Shown here one piece after another: positions 45,771 to 54,207 of a stretch of DNA of 64,000 nucleotides. The translations under genes and the position numbers were made by a program. The notes below the pieces were generated by a model. It did no database searches. It was not told where the DNA came from and was given only the letters and a program-made list of their open reading frames with translations. Source of the DNA: JAIQFV01 sp041494885 (lineage in GTDB: Bacteria; Acidobacteriota; Terriglobia; JAIQFV01). Each line of letters starts with the position of its first letter. The first letter of the stretch is position 1. The stretch covers positions 1 to 64,000 of the forward strand of contig JBGQBO010000025.1 in NCBI GenBank assembly GCA_041494885.1, in the 5' to 3' direction.

Positions 45771-47138
45771 TTGCTAAGTCAAACACTAAGAGAACTCGGG
45801 GTGGTGGGCGCGGGGGGCGCCGGCTTTCCCACCTACGTCAAGGCAAATTCCCAGGTCGAGTTCATGCTCGCCAACGGGGCCGAATGCGAACCTCTCATTC
45901 ACAAAGATTTTGAACTGATGAAGCAATTCCCGCGCGAAATCATCTCGGGGATGAGGTTGATGATGGAGGCCACCCAGGCGCACCGCGGGAAGTTCGGGAT
46001 CAAAAAGAAGAACCAGTCTGCCATCAACGCCCTGGAACCCCATCTCAAGGGGCAAAACATCGAGTTTACGCTCCTCGGCGATTTTTATCCCTCCGGGGAT
46101 GAGTATGAGCTGGTGTATTCCGCCACAGGTCGATTGATTCCTCCTGCTGGAATTCCTTTGCAGGTCGGCTGTGTCGTCAACAACGTGGAGACGCTCTACA
46201 ATGTTCATCAGGCCAACGAAGGAATCCCGGTCAGTGAAAAGTTTGTTTCGCTTGCTGGCGCGGTGAGGAAACCTTCTTCCTTCTGGGTGCCAGTTGGAAC
46301 CTCTTTTCGGGAACTGATTGGCGGGGCGGGCGGAGCCACTGCCTCTGACTTTGGAATTTTTGTAAGCGGCATCATGATGGGAACTCTCACCTTTGATCTC
46401 GATGACGTTGTCACCAAGACGACGGCCGGCTTGATTGTACTGCCGAAAGAACACTTCTTGATTTCACGCAAAAGCCAGCCCCAGACCAGCATGAACCGGA
46501 TCGGCAAATCCGCCTGTGATCAGTGCAGCTATTGCACCGAATTTTGTCCCCGGTACTTGTTGGGATACGAAATTGTCCCCCACAAGGTGATGCGCAGCCT
46601 GGGATTCACACTCTCGGGGTCCGACCAATGGAACCAATGGGCCGAACTGTGTTGTGGCTGCGGGCTGTGCACCTTGTACGCGTGTCCCGAGGATCTGTTC
46701 CCGAAGGAAGCCTGTGATCAGGCCAAAAAGGACCTGCGCGCCGCCGGGATTCAATTTGTCCAAAAGAAGGAAGTCCGCGTCCATCCCATGAAGGACGCGA
46801 GGAGGGTCCCTCTCGCTCAGCTCAGGAAGAGGTTAAAAGTCGAGGAATACGAAAAGGAAACCCCTTACCAGATGATCGATTGGGCGCCCTCAAAGGTCCG
46901 CATAAAATTGTTGCAGCATACCGGTAAGCCCGCACACCCTGTTGTGACTGAGGCGGAGCGCGTGAAGAAAGGCACGCTCGTGGCGGTCGTGGATGAGCCC
47001 GACTTGGGTGTTAATATCCATTCGAGCATCGACGGAACAGTCAGGGCGATCACAGATCAATGGATCGAGATCGAGGCTGCAGAATCAAAGGCGCGAAGCG
47101 GCGATGGAGAGCCGCCTCCTCGGCGCCCTCGAGACTAA
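45771..47138 (+). CDS. PduS-like flavo-iron-sulfur oxidoreductase (RnfC/SLBB)
   Basis: 455 residues. The N-terminal RnfC/NuoF-like nucleotide-binding block VGAGGAGFPTYVKA is followed by CVVNNVETLYN, an SLBB region and two ferredoxin-type clusters: SACDQCSYCTEFCPRYLLG (about 245) and CCGCGLCTLYACPEDLFP (about 300). PduS has the same layout; it binds FMN and two [4Fe-4S] clusters and is thought to reduce cobalamin or move electrons through the microcompartment shell with PduT. The next gene is PduT-like. The start is a TTG at 45771 without a good RBS; an ATT 27 bases upstream is an alternative. Confidence 0.87.
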   Translation: MLSQTLRELGVVGAGGAGFPTYVKANSQVEFMLANGAECEPLIHKDFELMKQFPREIISGMRLMMEATQAHRGKFGIKKKNQSAINALEPHLKGQNIEFTLLGDFYPSGDEYELVYSATGRLIPPAGIPLQVGCVVNNVETLYNVHQANEGIPVSEKFVSLAGAVRKPSSFWVPVGTSFRELIGGAGGATASDFGIFVSGIMMGTLTFDLDDVVTKTTAGLIVLPKEHFLISRKSQPQTSMNRIGKSACDQCSYCTEFCPRYLLGYEIVPHKVMRSLGFTLSGSDQWNQWAELCCGCGLCTLYACPEDLFPKEACDQAKKDLRAAGIQFVQKKEVRVHPMKDARRVPLAQLRKRLKVEEYEKETPYQMIDWAPSKVRIKLLQHTGKPAHPVVTEAERVKKGTLVAVVDEPDLGVNIHSSIDGTVRAITDQWIEIEAAESKARSGDGEPPPRRPRD

Positions 47139-47269
47139 TCCTTTTCTCAATCCCAGGAGCCCTCTCCGAGGGACAACTGAGCGATGGGTTCGACGAATTT
47201 CTATTGAAGACGAAGAAAACGGATTGAGGTGCCAATTCACCCGGAGAAAGCGGAATCTAACGACAGGCT

Positions 47270-47821
47270 ATGCTAAAAAACTCCATTGGACTTATTGAAC
47301 TCAGCAGCATTGCGGCGGGATTTGAGGCCTGTGACGCCATGCTGAAAGCCGCAGACGTCGAGTTAATCCTTTCGAGAACGATCTGTTCCGGCAAATACAT
47401 GGTTATGGTGGGCGGGGACGTCGCCGCGGTGGAATCCAGCGTTGATGCCGGAACTCGGGCCGGCGACTTTTCCGTGATCGATACTTTTGTCATACCCAAC
47501 GTCCATGAATCAATTTTCCCCGCCATCGCCGGCACCGGCAAAGTCGAATTGCTGGAAGCGCTCGGCATCATTGAATCTTTCTCGGTGGCTTCACTCATCG
47601 AGGCGGCGGACGCTGCTGCCAAGACAGCGCAGGTCAGACTGATTGAAGTGCGCCTGGCCATGGCGCTCGGGGGAAAGGCATTTGTAACCCTGACAGGCCC
47701 TGTCGCCGCGGTACGCAGTGCGGTCGACGCAGGCGCAGAGGTCATCGCCCAAAAAGGACTCCTTGTCAATAAAGTGGTGATCCCGCAACCCCGCGAAGAA
47801 TTATTGAACGAAATGATATGA
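47270..47821 (+). CDS. PduT-like tandem BMC-domain shell protein
   Basis: 183 residues with two fused BMC domains: the first begins SIGLIELSSIAAGFEACD, the second LGIIESFSVASLIEAADAA. It closely resembles PduT, a trimeric shell tile whose central pore holds a [4Fe-4S] cluster bound by Cys38; Cys39 here (in RTICSGKYMVMVGGD) aligns with that ligand. The tail ends KVVIPQPREELLNEM, similar to PduT. It follows the PduS-like gene by 130 bases. No other BMC shell hexamer or vertex pentamer is in the window, so the rest of the shell must be encoded elsewhere or be absent. Confidence 0.92.
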   Translation: MLKNSIGLIELSSIAAGFEACDAMLKAADVELILSRTICSGKYMVMVGGDVAAVESSVDAGTRAGDFSVIDTFVIPNVHESIFPAIAGTGKVELLEALGIIESFSVASLIEAADAAAKTAQVRLIEVRLAMALGGKAFVTLTGPVAAVRSAVDAGAEVIAQKGLLVNKVVIPQPREELLNEMI

Positions 47822-48000
47822 AAAGAGTCCGCCTCCAGGCTGAAATCTCTTCACTGATATCCTGAAAACCCTTTACAAAAAAATGCCGGAAGCTTCGGTC
47901 TTCAACTTCGGATGGGCTGAGATTTCGAAACCTTACTCTAAGCCAGCCTATCCTGAAAACCAAAAACTCCCGGCCTCAATGTTCTTCTCAGCCTTTTTCC

Positions 48001-48825
48001 CTAAAAGTCGTCGTCTCCGTTGTTGTCGAGTTGGGCAAGCACCAGAACACCCCCCGCGGGGATCGTCAGGTTCATAAAGCTACTCGCGGATTGCCCATTC
48101 AAAGATGCGGTCAAAGGCGTCCCGTCGTTCTTGAACAGATCCACGCGAACCGTCAGGGGCGCCGCGCCGGAATTCACGAGGACGATTTCAGTCGCCCAAC
48201 CGCCTCCCGTGGCAAACTGCGGCAGGATCAAGGATCCCGGCCCACCGACACCAGGGGAAATCAACGGGACATCCGTGGGAGGAGAAAGGGTCGTGACAGG
48301 CAAAGTGCTGAAGTTGTTCCCGCGAAATCGCAAGCCGATGACCGCTACGGGCATATCTGAAGTGATCCGGAGTGTCCCGTTAAAATCAGTTTGAACCTGA
48401 GACATGCTGGAGAATAGCTCCGTCACAAACTGCGAAACCTGTTGTCCCGCCGCCACAGTCAGCGTTTTCGTGGTCAGGGTCGTCCCATCCGCTTGTCGAA
48501 GCGTCAGAGTGATATGAGCATCTGTGCTCCCGGGATTCGTGATCGCGACGCCCAGGTTTCGAGAAAGACGACCGTTCGACCTCACAAAAATCAACGCATC
48601 AGTCGTCACGTTTGCCGGCAATACTCCTGCTTGCTTTGTGGCGTTCCCCTCCCTTTCCCCAAAGGTCTCAAAGACAACCAAACCACTCGGGGTTGTTGAG
48701 GGAGTGACGACCGCATACCCTGTCTGAACCGGACCATTACCGTTACTGTTATCCGCCCAACCGAGGACAGAGACCAACATCAGGGATACTAAAACTAGAA
48801 AACAGACACGAATAGATTTCCGCAT
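48001..48825 (-). CDS. Secreted protein of unknown function
   Basis: 274 residues with a clear signal peptide (SIRVCFLVLVSLMLVSVLGWA). The mature part looks like two beta-rich repeats: a segment around SRNLGVAITNPGSTDAHITLTLRQADG and a second around GGGWATEIVLVNSGAAPLTVRVDLFKNDG. Both have the NxG-xxx-xVxLxLxxxDG pattern of immunoglobulin-like surface modules, which I have seen mainly in Acidobacteria-type exported proteins. It ends LAQLDNNGDDDF. GTGGAGGTG precedes the ATG. Location is expected to be extracytoplasmic. No link to the neighbouring BMC genes is apparent. Confidence 0.8.
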   Translation of the reverse strand: MRKSIRVCFLVLVSLMLVSVLGWADNSNGNGPVQTGYAVVTPSTTPSGLVVFETFGEREGNATKQAGVLPANVTTDALIFVRSNGRLSRNLGVAITNPGSTDAHITLTLRQADGTTLTTKTLTVAAGQQVSQFVTELFSSMSQVQTDFNGTLRITSDMPVAVIGLRFRGNNFSTLPVTTLSPPTDVPLISPGVGGPGSLILPQFATGGGWATEIVLVNSGAAPLTVRVDLFKNDGTPLTASLNGQSASSFMNLTIPAGGVLVLAQLDNNGDDDF

Positions 48826-49158
48826 TTCTGCACCTCCACTTAGCTAAAAATCCTAAAGGTTAATTTTTTGTTCAGAAATTAGGCAGCAATCAGTTGGCCA
48901 AACACAATTTCCAGCTGGCATCCTGTGAGGTCTGTATCCGCCGCATAACTCATCAAGGCAACTACTGAATATGCAAGGCTTTTTTCGGTTTCGGTATCGA
49001 GCCTGAAATTTGGAGGTGAGGCACAGCCAAATATTAATTGACCGGGCAAAAGTTTCGATCTCAATTCAGAGAAAAATTCCCTGATTGTGCCGAGCTCCGG
49101 CCATGCCGTAAAATGCTTCGAAAGGCATTAAACCCAACACTATTGTTTGAGGGAGAGA
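48826..49158. other. Intergenic region between the secreted-protein and PPK2 genes
   Basis: Holds the leader of the secreted protein on the minus strand. A weak stem (AATGC/GCATT, near 49111-49131) follows the PPK2 stop and may terminate it. A 61-codon open frame at 48879-49064 has no RBS and no family resemblance. Confidence 0.4.
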
Positions 49159-49866
49159 CTAGCCTAATTCCTGCTTGAACTTGTCGACCGTGGTCTTCAT
49201 CACCTTGATGCGGGCGAACGGTTTGTCGTTGGCTTCGATAATGGTCCAAGGGACTCGGTGAGTACTCGTTTTCAAAAGCATGTCCTCAACCGCGGGTTCG
49301 TAATCCTCCCATTTTCCCCGGTTGCGCCAATCCTCCTCCGTAAGCTTCCAGGACTTATAATTAATATGTTCTCGCTCTTTGAAACGACGCAGTTGTTCCT
49401 CTCGACTGATGTGCATCCAGAACTTAATTATGATCGTGCCGAAATCGAGGAGTTGCCGTTCAAACTGGTTGATCTCGCTGTAGGCCCGTTTCCATGAGGC
49501 TTCAGTGCAGTATCCTTCCACTCGCTCCACAAGCACGCGTCCGTACCAGGAGCGGTCGAAGATGGCAATCTCACCCGCGGCCGGCAGACGTCGCCAGAAT
49601 CGATAAAGATAATGACGGGTTTTATCGTCTCCCGTGGGGGCGCCGATGGGCCAGACTACATACCCTCGCGGATCAATTCGTTCAGTGAGCCGTTTAATCG
49701 TTCCCCCCTTTCCCGCGGCATCCCACCCCTCAAACACAATGACGACCGGCCGCTTTTGCTTGTATGCTTGATAGCACCATAAATGCAACTCGTTCTGAAG
49801 GCGATCGCGCTGGAGATTATAGTGGGCGTGGGACAGGCGTTGCTCGAGATCGATCAATTCAAGCAT
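49159..49866 (-). CDS. Polyphosphate kinase 2 family protein, catalytic type
   Basis: 235 residues. PPK2 enzymes use polyphosphate to phosphorylate nucleotides. Walker A EGWDAAGKGGTIKRLTERID and lid/Walker B FDRSWYGRVLVERVEG are complete, including the conserved Asp after GW and the DRSWY block. The substrate (AMP, ADP or other) is not readable. It lies downstream of a second, degenerate PPK2 gene on the same strand; together they resemble the two halves of the fused polyphosphate:AMP phosphotransferase, with this one as the catalytic half. Confidence 0.92.
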   Translation of the reverse strand: MLELIDLEQRLSHAHYNLQRDRLQNELHLWCYQAYKQKRPVVIVFEGWDAAGKGGTIKRLTERIDPRGYVVWPIGAPTGDDKTRHYLYRFWRRLPAAGEIAIFDRSWYGRVLVERVEGYCTEASWKRAYSEINQFERQLLDFGTIIIKFWMHISREEQLRRFKEREHINYKSWKLTEEDWRNRGKWEDYEPAVEDMLLKTSTHRVPWTIIEANDKPFARIKVMKTTVDKFKQELG

Positions 49867-49965
49867 GCGATGACTCCCTTAAGAGATCCGCTTTGATCCT
49901 GGCTGAAAGGCGGCGTATCGGCTTCCCTGCGAGGCTGTTGGCCGGTTCCACATCTTCCGAACCGG

Positions 49966-50763
49966 CTAACTCACGATATCCGCTTCAACCTTGGGTGGAG
50001 CAGAAGACGATCCGGTGTTCTTCTTGACCCGAACCCTTGATGGGGGTGGTGCGTGATCGCCCAATCGCCTTTCAAGCGCGCGGACGATAGTTTCGATCAC
50101 TTTAATGCGGCAAAAATGGCGATCGGTCGCTTCAACAATAGTCCAGGGAGCTTGAGGCGAGTCGGTCCGTGCCAACATTTCCTCCACGGCCACTGAGTAC
50201 TTCTTGTAGGCCTTGTGTTGTGCGGCGTCTTCATCGCTCACCTGCCAGGCTGTCAGGTTATTCTTGAGCAGCTTCTTAAACCGTCGCGATTGTTCTCTCT
50301 TGCTGATATGCAGCCAGAACTTGAGGATGACTGTTCCGTCGGCAGCCAACTGCTCCTCAAATTCCGAAATGTCCTGAAATGCGCCTTGCCATTCCTGCTT
50401 ACGAACATTCTTGGCCACTCGATCGATGAGGACTCGCCGATACCAGGAGGTGTCATAGACGATGATCTGACCACAAGCCGGGATCTTCTGCCAGAAACGC
50501 CACAGCCAGGGGTACTGCAGTTCTGCTGTTCGGGGCGGTGTGATGGAGACGACGCGGAACCCCCGTGGATCCATCCGCTCGGCAAGGACGCGGATCGTAC
50601 TTCCCTTCCCCGCGGCGGCCCAACCCTCAGAGACAATGGCCACTGGTATACCCGCCTGGTAGATCGCATGTTCGAGATCGTACAGCCTGTTTTGGAGATG
50701 AGACAGTCGCCGTTGACACTCTGCCTTCGAGAGCGATAACTTGAGATTTACCTTTTCCAGCAT
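49966..50763 (-). CDS. Degenerate PPK2-like protein
   Basis: 265 residues from ATG 50761-50763, which has AGGAG eight bases upstream; the frame is open 22 codons earlier. The fold is clearly PPK2, but key positions differ from the neighbour: Walker A reads EGWAAAGKGSTI (Asp to Ala) and the Walker B block reads YDTSWYRRVL (Arg to Thr). A basic Ser/Pro-rich tail follows. In fused two-domain PPK2 enzymes one half is inactive, so this may be a separate regulatory or structural partner of the gene at 49159. An unusual active enzyme cannot be excluded. Confidence 0.85.
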   Translation of the reverse strand: MLEKVNLKLSLSKAECQRRLSHLQNRLYDLEHAIYQAGIPVAIVSEGWAAAGKGSTIRVLAERMDPRGFRVVSITPPRTAELQYPWLWRFWQKIPACGQIIVYDTSWYRRVLIDRVAKNVRKQEWQGAFQDISEFEEQLAADGTVILKFWLHISKREQSRRFKKLLKNNLTAWQVSDEDAAQHKAYKKYSVAVEEMLARTDSPQAPWTIVEATDRHFCRIKVIETIVRALERRLGDHAPPPSRVRVKKNTGSSSAPPKVEADIVS

Positions 50764-50874
50764 GCTTCCACTCCTGAGACTGCCCAAAACGAAGTAAAAC
50801 AATCCATGAGAGGGGTTCGACGGAACCAATCACGATGGATGTTTCCCCTGCGGTCTACGATCATCCCAGCGTGA

Positions 50875-51123
50875 TCATTTGGAAAACACAAACCAGACGA
50901 AGAACATTGCCAGGATCAACAGGCCCGTTATCAGAATGGATTTCAGACTCACCCCCATACCGTGGCGTTTCATCGAGGGGGCCGGGGCGCTCGCCATCTT
51001 GCGGATCTTGTGTTTCTCACCCCCTTGATACAGATTGTCGCATGTCTGCGAGGAAGGATGTTCCTCTTCTTTTGTCAACGTGTCGGCGATAAACGCCCGC
51101 AACATGTCATCGTCGGGCAACAT
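50875..51123 (-). CDS. Small tail-anchored membrane protein
   Basis: 82 residues. The N-terminal part is polar (MLPDDDMLRAFIADTLTKEEEH) with a single Cys and many Lys/His. The last 23 residues (LKSILITGLLILAMFFVWFVFSK) form one membrane helix, so it should be anchored with the N-terminus in the cytoplasm. AAGGGA precedes the ATG by six bases. No family recognised. It lies upstream of the PPK2 pair on the same strand and may belong to that operon. Confidence 0.6.
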   Translation of the reverse strand: MLPDDDMLRAFIADTLTKEEEHPSSQTCDNLYQGGEKHKIRKMASAPAPSMKRHGMGVSLKSILITGLLILAMFFVWFVFSK

Positions 51124-51237
51124 TGAAAGTCCCTTCGTTACCTCAAGTCACATCCACTAGTCCAAGATAAAGATGCAAGATCGAGACAATCGCGAATCGA
51201 CGGTCTCCCGCCCCTCCCGCCGGAAAACAGAATCGCT

Positions 51238-53823
51238 TCACCGGGTGTGAACGAACTTTCCCCCGGCGATCGTGTTCACCACTTCTGTCTTCGAGATGTC
51301 GTGAGGGGAGATCCGGAATATGTCTTGCGACAACACCACCACGTCCGCGAGCTTCCCGGCTTCAAGTGAACCCTTTTCGTGCTCCTCAAAGCCAGCGTAC
51401 GCCGCTGCGGTGGTATAGGCGCGCACAGCCTCTTCGACAGAGACCTTCTGTTGTGGAATCCAGCCTTGAGGGTTCTTCCCATCGAGAGTTTCCCGGGTAA
51501 CGGCCGCATAAATTCCCATCAGGGGGGAGAGGGGGGCAACGTTCCAATCGGATCCAAAGGTCAGGGCAGCCCCGGCGTCAAGCAGGGCCCGGAATGCGTA
51601 CGAGGTTTTGAGGCGAGCCGGGCCGAGGCGCCTTTCAGCCCAGCGTCCGTCGTCGATGGCATGATACGGCTGCATGGAGGGGATGACACCAAGCCGGGCG
51701 AACCGCGGGACGTCGCTGGGCAGAAGGTGCTGGGCATGTTCAATCCGGAATCGTCGGTCCCGGGGACCATTCTCTTTTTCAACCTCTTCAAAATAATTGA
51801 GGAGTAGATGATTGGCCTTATCTCCAATCGCATGAACCGAACACTGGAGTCCGGCCTTGTCGGCGTCCCGGATATTCTGCTTCAACCTTCCCTCGGGAAT
51901 GTTGTCGTCAGCCATCAGCCCCGTTATGGTGGGTGCGTCCAGATAAGGATCGAAGAAGAGGGCGGTCGTCGAACCGAGCGAGCCATCCATGAATGCCTTT
52001 AATCCACCCAACCTCAGCCATGCATCACCGGTCCCCTGTCGTGCCACAATATCGGCTTGCTGCTTCCACTGGCTCAGGGGGGTTCGGGCAGAGATACGGA
52101 CCGTGAGCCGCCCGGCGTTGTGATAACGTTGATACAGTTCGAAGTCGCTCCAGGGGGTGATATCCTGGATGGAAGTGACTCCGTCGCGTGCCGCCGCTGC
52201 CAGCGCGGCCGTGAAGGCCTCTTCTTTCTCCGCGACTGTCGGCTCTGGGATCAAAGGCCAGATCAGTCCCATGGCGGCATCTTTCAGGATTCCGGTCGGC
52301 TCGCCCGCTTTCGGATCGCGGACGATCGTTCCCCCCGGCGGATCCTGGGTTTCCTTCGTTATCTTCGCCATGTGGAGGGCGACGCTGTTGGCCAACGCCA
52401 TGTGGGCATCGAGCCGGCCCACAAAGACCGGGTTGTTCGCCGTGAAGGGATCGATCAGTACTTTTGTGGGAAGCGGGGCTCCCGGCCAGAGTTCGTGGTC
52501 CCAGTCGCCTCCCGTAATCCATCGACCCGCGCCCAGTTTTTCCGCCTTTTCCCGAATCCTTCGCGCGAACTCCTTGGGAGTGCGTGCATCCCGCAAATCA
52601 ACCGAAAGCAGCTGAAATCCTCCGCTCATGAAATGCGTGTGATCGTCAATGAAACCCGGCAGGGACAGCCGACCCTGAAGGTCGATCACCTGAGTCTTGG
52701 GTCCCGCCAGCTTCTTGATGTCTTCATTCGAACCCACTGCGGTGATGCGATCTCCGCGCGAGGCCAGGGCCTCGGCCCATGGCTGCGACGGGTTCCCCGA
52801 CCACAGACGGGCGTTGAACAGGATCAAGTCGGCAGCGGGGGAAATTCGGGATATGCCTTCAGCGACATGCTTGGACACGAAAGGGATTATATCAGTCTGT
52901 CCGCTGTTATCGACCGTAAAGACGACAAGAATATACTCTGTCCCGTTGGGCAGTCGAATGTAAGCGGCATCATGCCTCGTCTGCGAGGTCCAGCCGGCCT
53001 TCGAATAGTATTGTGAACCGATGGGGAGGGACTTCCCCGAAAAAGCCGTCGCCTGGCCATCGGGGTCCGAGGACTTCAGGAAGGGATCGCGGTGCATCAG
53101 GCCCATCATGGCCCCGCTCCGCGCGGGGGACACCGCGCGACCGGTCACGATCTCAAAGATGAGTCGGGCAACCGCATTGGTCGTGAGCTTGTTCCGGTTC
53201 TCAAGGTTGGGGCCCAGTCCCTGTTTTTCACGACCATAGGGGCCTTCACACCAGGTTTTCTGGTTCACGTTGATCAGGCTGTATCCGAGGCGGGTGAAAT
53301 ATGTGTTTACAACATTCCGCTTTTCCATGAAGTCACGAAGCGCCACAGCATCGAGCTCCGGCCCATCGGTTGTTCCCGTGAGCATATCAACCACAAAATG
53401 CGTGGCGTCGTTGGATGAATCCACGATCATGTCGTGAAGCGCGCGATCCATCTCCGCAGATTCCTTAAGGGCCCCGGACTCCATTTGATGATGGGCAGCA
53501 ACCAGATAGAACAGCTTGACGACACTGGCGGGATAAATGGGCTCATCTCCCCGATGATTTGCCCACACGGGTTGGTCGCGGTCGTTGAGATTGATCAGAG
53601 TCATGGCGATCTTGTCAGCCGTCAAACCGGTACTCCCGAAGTGATCGACCGCTTGGGCGATTGTCTCGCCGGTCAGTGTCTGCAAGTTCTCAGAACTTGC
53701 AAAAACGGATTTGGCCGGTGCGGAACTTGGCCCCTTCGCAAACCTTGTCCCGAGGGTCGGTAACAGAGCGAAAAACAAGGCAGCCATCAATATGCGGGAG
53801 GGTGTTGAGCGGAATGAATTCAT
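51238..53823 (-). CDS. Fusion of class A beta-lactamase-like serine hydrolase and YtcJ-type amidohydrolase
   Basis: 861 residues in one open frame. After a signal peptide (about 10-28) comes a serine-hydrolase domain (about 55-325): SxxK is S100-VV-K103 (PASVVKL), SxN is S136-S-N138 and the KTG-equivalent is KAG in YYSKAGWTS. From about residue 333 an amidohydrolase of the YtcJ/exoenzyme-regulatory-AepA type begins (ADLILFNARLW), with HTHFMSGG metal ligands, IEHAQHL and TFGSDWNVAP. The two are normally separate proteins. The join is smooth with no stop or shift. It may combine peptide- or lactam-ring and amide hydrolysis in the periplasm; the substrate is unknown. Confidence 0.85.
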   Translation of the reverse strand: MNSFRSTPSRILMAALFFALLPTLGTRFAKGPSSAPAKSVFASSENLQTLTGETIAQAVDHFGSTGLTADKIAMTLINLNDRDQPVWANHRGDEPIYPASVVKLFYLVAAHHQMESGALKESAEMDRALHDMIVDSSNDATHFVVDMLTGTTDGPELDAVALRDFMEKRNVVNTYFTRLGYSLINVNQKTWCEGPYGREKQGLGPNLENRNKLTTNAVARLIFEIVTGRAVSPARSGAMMGLMHRDPFLKSSDPDGQATAFSGKSLPIGSQYYSKAGWTSQTRHDAAYIRLPNGTEYILVVFTVDNSGQTDIIPFVSKHVAEGISRISPAADLILFNARLWSGNPSQPWAEALASRGDRITAVGSNEDIKKLAGPKTQVIDLQGRLSLPGFIDDHTHFMSGGFQLLSVDLRDARTPKEFARRIREKAEKLGAGRWITGGDWDHELWPGAPLPTKVLIDPFTANNPVFVGRLDAHMALANSVALHMAKITKETQDPPGGTIVRDPKAGEPTGILKDAAMGLIWPLIPEPTVAEKEEAFTAALAAAARDGVTSIQDITPWSDFELYQRYHNAGRLTVRISARTPLSQWKQQADIVARQGTGDAWLRLGGLKAFMDGSLGSTTALFFDPYLDAPTITGLMADDNIPEGRLKQNIRDADKAGLQCSVHAIGDKANHLLLNYFEEVEKENGPRDRRFRIEHAQHLLPSDVPRFARLGVIPSMQPYHAIDDGRWAERRLGPARLKTSYAFRALLDAGAALTFGSDWNVAPLSPLMGIYAAVTRETLDGKNPQGWIPQQKVSVEEAVRAYTTAAAYAGFEEHEKGSLEAGKLADVVVLSQDIFRISPHDISKTEVVNTIAGGKFVHTR

Positions 53824-54207
53824 CGTTGATCTCCAGGAAGGGACTTACGACAGGAAAAGCCACGAGCCAGCGATTAGAAATTATTGTAACTCCGAAAAGA
53901 CTATCCTTGGGCAAATCTTCAGGGGAACGTGTCCTCGTGAGCCCTGAGTCCTATCGGGGGCCGATTCCATCCGGACCAACAAGATTTTTCTATAATTTTT
54001 ATTCAAGATACCTTACATTAAACTTTTGCATGGGCGGAGAGATGCCCTCCCGATCATCCACCCGCTTTCACTCATCAGAAAGAGGGCGGACTCAAGCACT
54101 CTCTTCAGTCAGTCAAGGGAGGGACGTTTTACCCCTAGGATCATCGCGGCAGTATCGGCAGCCAACCACAACCTTCTTCGGATTCGTCCATAACGAGGCC
54201 TCCGTAC
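53824..54207. other. Divergent spacer upstream of pyrB
   Basis: About 385 bases between the serine-hydrolase fusion and pyrB, AT-rich in the middle. TATAAT at 53991-53996 faces pyrB but lacks a good -35. No gene seen. Confidence 0.4.

Noticed and set aside
48879..49064. 61-codon minus-strand ORF
   Set aside because: Lacks an RBS and any recognisable feature; kept only as part of the intergenic note.
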